Shown here: positions 23,753 through 31,812 of the stretch, one piece after another
Position numbering within the stretch: the stretch's first letter is position 1
How the letters are laid out: every line of letters begins with the position of its first letter
DNA from: Merdimmobilis hominis
GTDB lineage: Bacteria; Bacillota; Clostridia; Oscillospirales; Ruminococcaceae
Direction of reading: 5' to 3'
NCBI RefSeq assembly: GCF_016901855.1
Contig: NZ_JACJKY010000018.1
Span: 1-52,478 of the forward strand
DNA: 52,478 nucleotides
Position numbers and translations under genes: made by a program
The notes under the pieces: model-generated
The model's input: only the letters and a program-made list of their open reading frames with translations
Databases searched by the model: none
What the model was told of the DNA's origin: nothing

Positions 23753-24061
23753 ATGGAAAAAGAACAATTTATGCATCGCTTAACCGAGCTTCGAATGAAA
23801 AAGGGTGTTTCAGCCAGAGATATGAGTTTATCTTTAGGACAAAGTGCAGGATACATCAACAATATCGAAAATGGAGTCAATCTTCCTTCTATGTCTGTTT
23901 TCTTTTATATCTGTGAGTATTTAGGCATCACTCCAAAAGAGTTTTTTGACACAGATTCACCCGACCCTACCAAATTAAACGAGCTGCTTTCCGCGGCAAA
24001 AGGGTTATCCAGCACACAAATAGAAACACTGATCTCCCTCGCAAAAGAGATTAAAAAATAA
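23753..24061 (+). CDS. XRE-family regulator
   Basis: The 102-aa protein starts at the ATG at 23753 after AAGGTGG. Residues about 8-62 form the helix-turn-helix (VSARDMSLSLGQSAGYINNI), and the C-terminal part has a second helical segment (LSSTQIETLISLAKEI) probably used for dimerisation. It diverges from the DUF1273 gene and probably binds the 19-bp palindrome between them. A hairpin at 24078-24117 follows. Confidence 0.82.
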   Translation: MEKEQFMHRLTELRMKKGVSARDMSLSLGQSAGYINNIENGVNLPSMSVFFYICEYLGITPKEFFDTDSPDPTKLNELLSAAKGLSSTQIETLISLAKEIKK

Positions 24062-24077
24062 TATAATGACAAAATAA

Positions 24078-24117
24078 ACTGGTAAGAAGCATGCATAAAG
24101 CTCGCTCCTTACCGGTT
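24078..24117. terminator. Imperfect terminator hairpin after XRE gene
   Basis: ACTGGTAAG...GCATGC... and ...CTTACCGGT arms pair over about 12 bp with small mismatches, followed by TTCATTTAT on the plus strand. Confidence 0.5.
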
Positions 24118-24153
24118 CATTTATATTGTGTAGTTATACACCATTACACACAA

Positions 24154-24297
24154 CTAGATTATTTCCGAATGTGTCAGATCTGTGCCGTTCGTAGAAGTGT
24201 ACAAGCGCAAAGGATACCAGTTCATGCGTTTTTCAATATCTTTATCTCCGATAGCACTTTCCAACCTAAAATTGTGCATCAGCCATGCAAAGAGCAT
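24154..24297 (-). CDS. Hypothetical 47-aa protein, possible gene fragment
   Basis: A minus-strand frame from the ATG at 24297 reads 47 codons (MLFAWLMHNFRLESAIGDKD at its start) with ordinary protein-like composition. It lies 96 bp downstream of RNase III-like gene 2 but bears no resemblance to the acidic partner of gene 1. No ribosome binding site is convincing and no domain is recognised; it may be the tail of a lost gene. Confidence 0.25.
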   Translation of the reverse strand: MLFAWLMHNFRLESAIGDKDIEKRMNWYPLRLYTSTNGTDLTHSEII

Positions 24298-24393
24298 TCC
24301 GGTTATCTTTCTGACACTTGCTCAGAACTCTCTGATATAAAAGAAATGTATACCGCTTATTTTCAATGCATAATGTCCATTACACAGCCATCG

Positions 24394-25506
24394 CTATTTC
24401 TCCATTCCGAGCACATATATAAGCATTCTGTACGCTGCTCCTTTTTTAGCTGCTTTTTTGCTCGAAGATGTTTCATCAAAATAGCACTCTTCTTCCTCTA
24501 TATGACATTCGCAATTCCAAATCGGATTGCCGTTATCATCGTGTGTTTCTTTAAATGTATATGTAGGTAGGGAAAAATACCCTCTGCGAGCCAAAATCTC
24601 CAACTGATTGATTGCCATATCTCGGTTGGGATTATCAATCTCGTCACGAATTGTAAAAAGCATATCATTTTCATCAAGATAACGATATGCAAGTTTGCAA
24701 ACATCTTTTCTTGCTTCATTTTTGGAACGCCCGTATCCCTTAAATACCTTATTGACGTTTGGTAAGGTCATTCGACTGCAAAAATGGGTCTTCGGATATT
24801 CCTGCACATTGATAAACCAAGCTGTATGATCTCTTTTCGGCGTTGACCGGATTTCATTTCCATTTCTCAACCAAGGAGATGTTTCTTCGTCATAAGACGA
24901 TCCTATTGTGCAAATATTCGGAAGCTGGCCACTTTGTCTTAAAGACCAATCCTGAATCATTGCAACATAATTATCATCTTCACTTTCCCATAAATAAGTT
25001 TCAGGCTGAAGCATATATTCAACAGCGCTTTGCATTTCATCAATATTCCAACCGGAATCTAAAGCCACTGCACCGATAAGTGCCTCAAATAAATCTTCCT
25101 TTACAGACGCCTCTCTTTCTACATGATTATTTCTATCACCTTTTCCCATGATCAAAAAATCAGCTAAATCAAGCATATCGATGCAATGTGCAAGCATTGT
25201 TTTCTCGACAAGTTTCTTCTTCATTTCCGTAAGCTTGTTTTCTTTATAATCGCAAGCAAACTCATCAAATTCTTCGTCTGGGTCAAAATCATCACACGCA
25301 CTTAAGAAATAACCGTATTTTTCCGCAAGCAATTTTACAACAGCAAAATCGAGCACTTTATCTCCGATAAACTCCAACACTTCATTGTCTTCGCCACCAT
25401 TTTCCTGTGCATAGGATCTTCTTACAAAAGCTTGCTGAAGAAGATCTGGATTTTTAAATGAATAACCGATTTGATTCTGAATAAGCTGTAAATCTTTATT
25501 GTTCAT
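24394..25506 (-). CDS. RNase III-like nuclease with two dsRNA-binding domains (paralogue 2)
   Basis: The 370-aa protein starts at the ATG at 25506, matching the start and GAAAGG site of paralogue 1; a longer frame upstream runs through the conserved leader and is rejected. The RNase III signature DNEVLEFIGDKVLDF (40-54) and KEDLFEALIGAVALD keep all four catalytic acids. A divergent dsRBD (about 190-285, ending GYGRSKNEARKDVCKLAYRY) and a C-terminal dsRBD (ending SSSKKAAKKGAAYRM) follow. The last roughly 290 bp are almost identical in DNA to paralogue 1, whereas the first dsRBD differs strongly. It is divergent from cas3, about 570 bp away. Confidence 0.8.
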   Translation of the reverse strand: MNNKDLQLIQNQIGYSFKNPDLLQQAFVRRSYAQENGGEDNEVLEFIGDKVLDFAVVKLLAEKYGYFLSACDDFDPDEEFDEFACDYKENKLTEMKKKLVEKTMLAHCIDMLDLADFLIMGKGDRNNHVEREASVKEDLFEALIGAVALDSGWNIDEMQSAVEYMLQPETYLWESEDDNYVAMIQDWSLRQSGQLPNICTIGSSYDEETSPWLRNGNEIRSTPKRDHTAWFINVQEYPKTHFCSRMTLPNVNKVFKGYGRSKNEARKDVCKLAYRYLDENDMLFTIRDEIDNPNRDMAINQLEILARRGYFSLPTYTFKETHDDNGNPIWNCECHIEEEECYFDETSSSKKAAKKGAAYRMLIYVLGMEK

Positions 25507-25529
25507 AATAAAAAAACCTTTCTGCATAT

Positions 25530-25690
25530 TTCGCAAAAAGGCATAATAATCATCTGACAAAAACACTTTTCTCGTGAGAATAAGAAAGATGCTGTCAGAC
25601 ATAACACATTCAATTTCATTCTTTGTTTCTCTGTGTTTACTCAGGATCACTTGCATGAACAGGAATAAACACAAAGATACAATGTCTTAA
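25530..25690 (-). ncRNA. Conserved structured 5' leader of RNase III-like gene 2
   Basis: Hairpin 1 has 14-nt arms (25629-25642 with 25663-25676) that pair throughout if G-U pairs are allowed, and the same UGCAAG apical element as gene 1. Hairpin 2 uses TCTGACA/TGTCAGA (25553-25559 and 25593-25599), with a T-A outer pair where gene 1 has C-G. Block order and spacing match the leader of gene 1. No reading frame is conserved between the two leaders. Confidence 0.6.
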
Positions 25691-25720
25691 ATTCAACGAA
25701 TTACGCCTTTAAGCAGTTTC

Positions 25721-25749
25721 ATCTTATCATAAAGCAGTGTATGAGTCAA
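25721..25749 (-). promoter_or_regulatory. Predicted promoter of RNase III-like gene 2
   Basis: On the minus strand TTGACT (25744-25749) and TAAGAT (25721-25726) are 17 bp apart, and the -10 lies about 30 nt before the conserved leader, as for gene 1. The leader would be about 205 nt. Confidence 0.65.
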
Positions 25750-25907
25750 CATATACATTTCCTTATAAATGGTAACATTTCAAATCAGCTCAGCAAATAC
25801 TCTGTGTCGCGATAGCAAAAATACCCTGTCCAGCAAATCAAAGAATATCGTCTTCAAATGAGTTTTTTGAAGGAAATAACAAATTAATACATTTTGCGTA
25901 AGATATA

Positions 25908-25936
25908 TTGATTTATTATTGTATATTATATATAAT
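25908..25936 (+). promoter_or_regulatory. Predicted promoter of the cas operon
   Basis: TTGATT (25908-25913) and TATAAT (25931-25936) have a 17-bp spacer, about 140 bp upstream of cas3. It is the best promoter match before the operon. Confidence 0.6.
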
Positions 25937-25948
25937 ATACTTATCGCT

Positions 25949-25981
25949 TTACATTGATTTTTACAACAAAAATCAATGTAA
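25949..25981 (+). promoter_or_regulatory. Perfect 14-bp hairpin/palindrome in the cas operon 5' region
   Basis: TTACATTGATTTTT (25949-25962) is exactly complementary to AAAAATCAATGTAA (25968-25981) with a 5-nt loop. It begins about 13 bp after the predicted -10, so it sits at the transcription start. It could be an operator for a repressor or a 5' stabilising hairpin; no T-run follows, so it is not a terminator. Confidence 0.55.
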
Positions 25982-26078
25982 TCAGATGTGGATCCTCATT
26001 CGAATATATTGGTCCTTTCCTTCAAGAAACAACATTTGTTTTCCATAAAGACCTCTGTACTTTCAAAGGAATTTTAAA

Positions 26079-28448
26079 ATGAAAAAATATATTGCGCATA
26101 TTCAAATATCATCGAATGGTGAAATACAAGAGCAAACTGTAACAGAGCATTGCCGTAATACGGCAGAATATGCCGGGAAATGTCTCAACCCCGCCGGACT
26201 GTTTCACGCAGGTTATTTGGCAGGACTTCTTCATGATGCCGGAAAGTGTAAAGAGGAATTTCAAACATATCTAAAAAACGGCGGTCAGCGCGGGAGTATA
26301 AACCACACCTTCACCGGATGCCGGATGATTCTCGAACACTTTCACGGAGAATATTCAGAGCGATTTGAAGATGTGACCGCCGAACTTCTGGCATGTGCGA
26401 TTGCTTCGCATCACGGACTCTTTGACTGTGTGGATCCTCAGAGAAATTCCGGCTTTTTGCATCGTATGCAAAAAGAAAATATTCAATATCAGGAAAGCCA
26501 CCGAAATTTTCTTGCCTGCTGTGCAGATTGGAACGAAATCGAAGAACAATTTGCACTTGCACACGCGGAACTCTCTGTCCTATTTGAAAAGCTGATGCAG
26601 CTTTCTTCCCAAAATCAAGACACCGCGCTAAAAGAAGTTTCGTTCTACATAGGACTGGCCGCCCGTTTGTTATCCTCTGCTGTGATGGATGGAGATCGTC
26701 GAGATACTGCTGCTTTTATGAGTCAAACACCTAAGCACACTGATCGCGATGAGCCAAAAACGGAATGGCGACCGTATCTGCAAAATATAGAGAAAAAGCT
26801 GGAGGCATTCTCAAAAGATACGCCGCTGCAGCTGGTAAGAGCAGACATTTCCAAAAGATGTCGCTGTTTCGCCGAAAAGCCGAGCGCTGTTTACCGACTA
26901 AATGTACCTACCGGCGGTGGAAAAACGTTAAGCTCCTTGCGATATGCACTGGCACATGCCGCTAAATGGAAAAAAAAGCGAATCATCTTTGTCACGCCAT
27001 TACTCTCCATATTGGAACAAAACGCCAAGATCATCCGTGACTATATTGATGATGACAGCATCATACTCGAACACCATTCAAATATTGTTCAAACAACGAA
27101 TACGGAAGAAGCGCTCGATCTGCGGGAGTTAGCGGTGGATAGCTGGCACGCTCCTGTGATCCTGACTACGATGGTTCAATTCTTAAACACGCTTTTTCTC
27201 GGTAAAACCACATCGGTACGCCGTTTCCATGCACTTTGTGATGCGGTGATTGTCATTGACGAAGTGCAAACTGTACCGAATCATATGTTGACATTGTTCA
27301 ACCTTGCAGTCAATTTTTTGTCGGAGTTATGCGGCACTACCTTTTTATTATGCTCCGCCACACAACCTTGTTTTGAACAAGCACATCACCCCCTGATGAA
27401 AAAACCAATCGATGTAGTCCCGTTCGATCCAAAGCTATGGGAACCTTTTTGCCGAACCACGATCATAGATGCCGGTAAAAAACAACTTGAAGAAATCCCT
27501 CCTTTCGTCCTCGATATTCTTTCCGAAGCTCAAAATATACTGGTGGTCTGCAATAAAAAGAGCGAAGCCACATTTTTATATGAACGCCTTTCTGAAACGA
27601 ATGCGCATTGCTTTCACCTATCCGCCTCCATGTGTATGGCACACCGAAGAGAAACACTGCAAAACGTTTATCGCGCATTAAAATCTCCTACAGAGAAAAC
27701 TATTTGCATTGCAACACAGGTGATTGAAGCCGGTGTAGACATTTCGTTTCAGCGCGTGATCCGTTTCTCTGCCGGCATGGACAGCATCGTACAAGCGGCA
27801 GGACGGTGCAACCGCAATGGAGAAGAAAAAATACCAGCTCCTGTATATATTGTGCAGTGCTTAGACGAAAATCTTCAAAAAATGCAGGAGGTTCAACGGG
27901 CAAAAAACGTTACCACCGTACTACTTGAAGCATTTAAAAAATGCCCTCAAAGCTTTCAGTATGATTTATCCTCGAATGCATCTATCCGATGGTATTATCA
28001 AAGACTGTATGCGAACATGAAAGCAGATTTCCAGAATTATGCGATCCCAAAACAGAAAAACACTCTGTTTTCCATGCTGGGAAGCAATACACAGTATTAT
28101 ACGGAGGACTGTGATTTTTATGGGAAATATACGCTTGCCCAATCCTTTCAAACAGCCGGTCGGCTGTTTCATGCGTTGGATGAAGATACAGTCGACGTGG
28201 TCGTACCGTACGGAGAAGGTGAAGCGTTAATCAATGAACTGGCGGTACAAACCAATGTTTCAGTCCCATGGCTTCAAGAATGGAGCCGGCGGGCACGGCC
28301 TTATACGATCGCATTATACGAATATCAGAAGGAAGCATTAGGCAATGCGCTGCACAGTGTAAACGGCGTTTTACTCCTGATCCCGGAAGTGTATGACCCA
28401 CAGACCGGACTTTCATTCAATCAGAAATCAACTTTTTTGGAGGTGTAA
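26079..28448 (+). CDS. cas3: CRISPR-associated helicase/nuclease Cas3 (type I-C)
   Basis: The 789-aa protein joins an N-terminal HD nuclease to an SF2 helicase. HD residues are visible: H24 (TEHC), H52-D53 (LLHDAGK), H76 (INHT) and the SHHG pair (111-112). The helicase has Walker A PTGGGKTLSSL near residue 278, the DEVQ box (VIDEVQT, about 393-399), CSATQP (about 425) and the motif VI segment AAGRCNRNGEE (about 573). Cas3 is recruited by Cascade to unwind and degrade target DNA. It is the first gene of a seven-gene operon; cas5 starts 1 nt after its stop. It appears complete. Confidence 0.97.
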   Translation: MKKYIAHIQISSNGEIQEQTVTEHCRNTAEYAGKCLNPAGLFHAGYLAGLLHDAGKCKEEFQTYLKNGGQRGSINHTFTGCRMILEHFHGEYSERFEDVTAELLACAIASHHGLFDCVDPQRNSGFLHRMQKENIQYQESHRNFLACCADWNEIEEQFALAHAELSVLFEKLMQLSSQNQDTALKEVSFYIGLAARLLSSAVMDGDRRDTAAFMSQTPKHTDRDEPKTEWRPYLQNIEKKLEAFSKDTPLQLVRADISKRCRCFAEKPSAVYRLNVPTGGGKTLSSLRYALAHAAKWKKKRIIFVTPLLSILEQNAKIIRDYIDDDSIILEHHSNIVQTTNTEEALDLRELAVDSWHAPVILTTMVQFLNTLFLGKTTSVRRFHALCDAVIVIDEVQTVPNHMLTLFNLAVNFLSELCGTTFLLCSATQPCFEQAHHPLMKKPIDVVPFDPKLWEPFCRTTIIDAGKKQLEEIPPFVLDILSEAQNILVVCNKKSEATFLYERLSETNAHCFHLSASMCMAHRRETLQNVYRALKSPTEKTICIATQVIEAGVDISFQRVIRFSAGMDSIVQAAGRCNRNGEEKIPAPVYIVQCLDENLQKMQEVQRAKNVTTVLLEAFKKCPQSFQYDLSSNASIRWYYQRLYANMKADFQNYAIPKQKNTLFSMLGSNTQYYTEDCDFYGKYTLAQSFQTAGRLFHALDEDTVDVVVPYGEGEALINELAVQTNVSVPWLQEWSRRARPYTIALYEYQKEALGNALHSVNGVLLLIPEVYDPQTGLSFNQKSTFLEV

Positions 28449-28449
28449 A

Positions 28450-29193
28450 ATGAAAAATACAAGATTTCCAAACATCGTCACGTTTGAAGTAACCGGAAAC
28501 TATGGTTTGTTTTCCGATCCGGTTACACGTATCGGCGGCGAAAAATGTTCCTATCAAGTTCCCACTTATGAAGCACTGAAAGGAATACTGATGTCGGTGT
28601 ACTGGAAGCCCACGCTGATTTGGTACATTGACAAGGTGCGCATTATGAATCCCATTCAGACAGAGGTCAAAGGAATCCGCCCGATCAAATATCATGGAGG
28701 AAACGACCTCGCCTACTACACCTATCTCAAAGATTGCCGATATCAGGTGCAGGCGCACTTTGAGTGGAATGAAAACCGTCCGGAACTAGCACAAGACCGC
28801 AATGAGAACAAACATCATGAAATCGCTAAAAAAATGATCCGCAAAGGCGGCCGGCGGGATATCTTCCTTGGTACCCGAGAATGCCAGGGATATGTGGAAC
28901 CCTGTACGTTCGGTGAAGGAGAAGGCGCCTATGACAATATCCCCAATCTGGCGTTTGGCTTAATGTATCACGGACTTACCTATGCGGATGAAGCCTATTC
29001 GCAGGAAACTGCCAATGCGATGACCGCAAACTTCTGGTATCCGGTGATGGAACACGGCATTATTACCTTTCCAAAGCCCGAAGCCTGTCCTCTTCATAAG
29101 TTTTTGCGCCCGATGGATATGAAACCGTTTAGTGAGACACTTCATAATTTCAGCGGTTTGTCGGAGTTTGAGGAGGTGTCCGTATGGGATTGA
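28450..29193 (+). CDS. cas5: Cas5c (Cas5d-type) crRNA-processing subunit
   Basis: The 247-aa protein starts at the ATG at 28450 after GGAGGTG; an upstream in-frame start lies inside cas3. It opens with the Cas5 ferredoxin-like segment (FEVTGNYGLFSDPVTRIGGE) followed by YQVPTYEALKGIL. The basic central part (RNENKHHEIAKKMIRKGG) and FLGTRECQGYVEP are typical of the I-C subtype. In type I-C there is no Cas6, and Cas5 cleaves the repeat hairpin to make crRNA and caps its 5' handle in Cascade. Its end overlaps cas8c by 10 nt. Confidence 0.95.
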   Translation: MKNTRFPNIVTFEVTGNYGLFSDPVTRIGGEKCSYQVPTYEALKGILMSVYWKPTLIWYIDKVRIMNPIQTEVKGIRPIKYHGGNDLAYYTYLKDCRYQVQAHFEWNENRPELAQDRNENKHHEIAKKMIRKGGRRDIFLGTRECQGYVEPCTFGEGEGAYDNIPNLAFGLMYHGLTYADEAYSQETANAMTANFWYPVMEHGIITFPKPEACPLHKFLRPMDMKPFSETLHNFSGLSEFEEVSVWD

Positions 29194-30983
29194 TGCAGCG
29201 CGCAGTGGAAACGTATGACTTCATGCAAAAACAGACACCCGACCGGCAGCCGGCCCCGATTTCCCACATGACGACCCGTGCAGATTTGGAAATTACCATC
29301 AATGAAACGGGCACGTTTTGCAGCGCCAATGCAGTGAGCAAAGATGAGCCAAAGACTGTCATCCCGACAACCGAAAGCTCTCGCGGCCGCACCAGCGGCG
29401 TATGCGCACACCCGCTGTGTGACCAACTCCAATATGTAGCGGCATATAACGACAAAAAACATACCGCTTATGTCTCGCAGCTTGAAAAATGGACGTATTC
29501 TGAGGAAAGTCACCCAAAGCTTCTTCCGATCCTGACCTATGTAAAAGGCGGTACGATCCTCTCTGACCTGGAACGTTGCAGACTGATCAAACGCGATTCG
29601 CAAGGCGGTTTAGAAAACGAAGAAAAATCCGGAAAACTGCTGGTTCGATGGCGTGTCATCGGACTTGATGACAACACACCTGACACCTGCTTTGAAGACT
29701 CAACTTTGTTTGATTCGTTTATCCGATTTTATCAAAAAGAACACAGTGAAGATCCTGTCTGCCTGTGTATGATCAGCGGTGAACATGGAAGAAGAGCAGA
29801 GCAGCATCCTAAGGGCATCATCCCTATCAGCGGCAATGCAAAACTGATTTCTTCCAATGACACCAGCGGCTTTACTTACCGGGGACGCTTTACCAATGAA
29901 GAACAGGCATTGGAAATCAGCTATGAAGCTTCCCAAAAAGCGCATAATGCACTACAATGGCTGGCATCGGAACAAGGTGTTATCTACGGCGGACGCACCT
30001 TTTTGTGCTGGAATCCGCAGGGACATGAAGTGTGTCATGTCGTCGGCGCATTTGCAAACTTTTCTAAGCCGCAGCGGGAGCCCACCAATTACCAGGCACA
30101 GCTGAAAAAAACACTGGAAGGTTATCAAAGCCAACTGCCCAAAACAGCTGGCGTCGTAATTGCGGCATTCGATGCCGCCACCAGCGGACGTCTCTCCCTC
30201 ACCTACTATAACGAATTACAGAATTCTGATTTTCTGCAGCGACTGTATGATTGGGACAACACCTGCTGCTGGTACACGTATTTCGGAATCCAGTCGCCAC
30301 CTTTATGGCAGATTGTAAACTGCGCCTTTGGAACCCAGCGAGAAGAAAAAGGCAAAATGTGCATGAAAACAGATGATCGTGTGATGCGTCAGCAAATCCA
30401 GCGACTCATTGCCTGCCGCGTGGACAAAAGAAGATTTCCTGCCGACATCATGCAGTCACTTGTTCACCGTGCCTCCTCCCCACTCGGCTATGAAGCCAAT
30501 GTGAGAAAAACCATTCTGAGCACAGCTTGTGCTGTCATTCGAAAATATCATTTGGACAGAGAAAAGGAGGATTGGGACATGACTTTGCAGCCCAACAAAG
30601 AAGACCGCAGCTATCAGTTTGGAAGACTGCTGGCTATATTGGAAAAAGCAGAACGAGATACCTTTGGGAACGATGAGACACGTGAGCCAAACGCCATCCG
30701 TCAGCAATCTGTTTTTTGCCAGCGCCCTCTATATGCCGCCAACAATATTGAAGGCCAGCTCGAACGCGCCTACTTCCCCCGTTTAAGTCCGGGAAGCCGG
30801 ATGTTCTATAAAAAGCTGATCGGCGAGATCATGGAACAAATCGGCCGATTCCCGGAAGAGCAGTGGAATCAGCCACTGCGCGAAACCTATCTTCTTGGCT
30901 ATTATTTACAGCGAAACGCTTTATACACATCAAAACATCAGAACACTATGGAGGAGAACGATCATGACAGTACTGAAGAATAA
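29184..30983 (+). CDS. cas8c: Cas8c/Csd1 large subunit of type I-C Cascade
   Basis: The 599-aa protein is of normal Csd1 length. It starts MGLMQRAVETYDFM with an ATG that overlaps the end of cas5. The family is recognised by its position between cas5 and cas7 and by blocks such as KLLVRWRVI and YYLQRNALY near the C terminus. Cas8c recognises the PAM and helps recruit Cas3. In I-C systems an internal start also yields the small Cas11 subunit; in this gene the methionine at DWDMTLQPNK (ATG near 30578), preceded by AAAAGGAGGA, is an excellent candidate start for that product of about 135 aa. Its 3' end overlaps cas7 by 20 nt. Confidence 0.95.
   Translation: MGLMQRAVETYDFMQKQTPDRQPAPISHMTTRADLEITINETGTFCSANAVSKDEPKTVIPTTESSRGRTSGVCAHPLCDQLQYVAAYNDKKHTAYVSQLEKWTYSEESHPKLLPILTYVKGGTILSDLERCRLIKRDSQGGLENEEKSGKLLVRWRVIGLDDNTPDTCFEDSTLFDSFIRFYQKEHSEDPVCLCMISGEHGRRAEQHPKGIIPISGNAKLISSNDTSGFTYRGRFTNEEQALEISYEASQKAHNALQWLASEQGVIYGGRTFLCWNPQGHEVCHVVGAFANFSKPQREPTNYQAQLKKTLEGYQSQLPKTAGVVIAAFDAATSGRLSLTYYNELQNSDFLQRLYDWDNTCCWYTYFGIQSPPLWQIVNCAFGTQREEKGKMCMKTDDRVMRQQIQRLIACRVDKRRFPADIMQSLVHRASSPLGYEANVRKTILSTACAVIRKYHLDREKEDWDMTLQPNKEDRSYQFGRLLAILEKAERDTFGNDETREPNAIRQQSVFCQRPLYAANNIEGQLERAYFPRLSPGSRMFYKKLIGEIMEQIGRFPEEQWNQPLRETYLLGYYLQRNALYTSKHQNTMEENDHDSTEE
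30578..30983 (+). CDS. Candidate Cas11c small subunit from internal start in cas8c
   Basis: Within cas8c the sequence AAAAGGAGGATTGGGACATGAC places a consensus Shine-Dalgarno about 9 nt before an in-frame ATG at about 30578. The resulting protein would be about 134 aa, the C-terminal part of Cas8c. Studies of type I-C Cascade showed that Cas11 is translated from an internal site near the 3' end of cas8c, and the position and size here fit. This is inference from that knowledge and the visible ribosome binding site. Confidence 0.6.
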
Positions 30984-31812
30984 AATTGATTTTGCGGCGA
31001 TTGTCTGTGTAAACCGCGCCAACGCCAACGGCGATCCCTTAAACGGAAACCGTCCTCGAACAGACTATAACGGATTCGGCGAAATGTCCGATGTATGCAT
31101 CAAACGCAAAATTCGCAACCGGATGCAGGACTTGGGACAGGCTGTGTTTGTGCAGTCAGAGGACCGTTGTGACGACGGATTCGGAAGCTTGAGCGAGCGG
31201 GCAGCCGCTGTACTCAAAGGCGAAAAAAATCGGGATGTCTATGCCAAAACTGCTTGTGAAACATGGCTGGATGTTAGAGCTTTCGGACAGGTATTCGCTT
31301 TTAAAGATGCAAAAGGAATGTCTGTCGGCGTGCGGGGTCCAGTGTCCATTCATCAGGCGGTAAGTATTTCACCGGTAGAAATCGAGTCACTGCAGATCAC
31401 CAAAAGCGTCAACGGCGAAAAAAGTGAAAAGGGCTCAAACCGCACATCAGATACCATGGGAATGAAGCATTTTGTGCGTTTCGGCGTGTATCTGGTCAAG
31501 GGCTCCATCAATGTTCAGCTGGCAGAAAAAACCGGATTCAGCTATGAAGACGCACAAATCGTCAAAGAATGCCTGCGCACACTGTTTGTAAACGACGCTT
31601 CTTCCGCTCGGCCGGACGGCTCCATGGAAGTGGTTCGCCTGTACTGGTGGGAGCACAACTGCAAAGATGGACAGTATTCATCTGCAGCTGTTCACCGTTC
31701 CATTACAATCACACCAAAAGACCCAAGCCGCATGCCCGAATGCCTTTCTGACTATGAGATTGCATTAGCGCCGCTAGAGGGACTTAAACCGGAGATTCTC
31801 GATGGCGTATAA
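30964..31812 (+). CDS. cas7: Cas7c/Csd2 backbone subunit of Cascade
   Basis: The 282-aa protein starts at the ATG at 30964 after GGAGG, inside the end of cas8c. The Csd2 start IDFAAIVCVNRANANGDPLN, then GNRPRTD, are highly typical, and the C-terminal SSARPDGSMEVVRLYWWEH block is also characteristic. Multiple copies form the crRNA-binding backbone of the complex. Its stop overlaps cas4 by 11 nt. Confidence 0.96.
   Translation: MTVLKNKIDFAAIVCVNRANANGDPLNGNRPRTDYNGFGEMSDVCIKRKIRNRMQDLGQAVFVQSEDRCDDGFGSLSERAAAVLKGEKNRDVYAKTACETWLDVRAFGQVFAFKDAKGMSVGVRGPVSIHQAVSISPVEIESLQITKSVNGEKSEKGSNRTSDTMGMKHFVRFGVYLVKGSINVQLAEKTGFSYEDAQIVKECLRTLFVNDASSARPDGSMEVVRLYWWEHNCKDGQYSSAAVHRSITITPKDPSRMPECLSDYEIALAPLEGLKPEILDGV

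Noticed and set aside
25507-25674. 56-codon N-terminal extension of RNase III paralogue 2
   Set aside because: It runs through the conserved leader; paralogue 1 has no matching extension, and both share the downstream start with its GAAAGG site.
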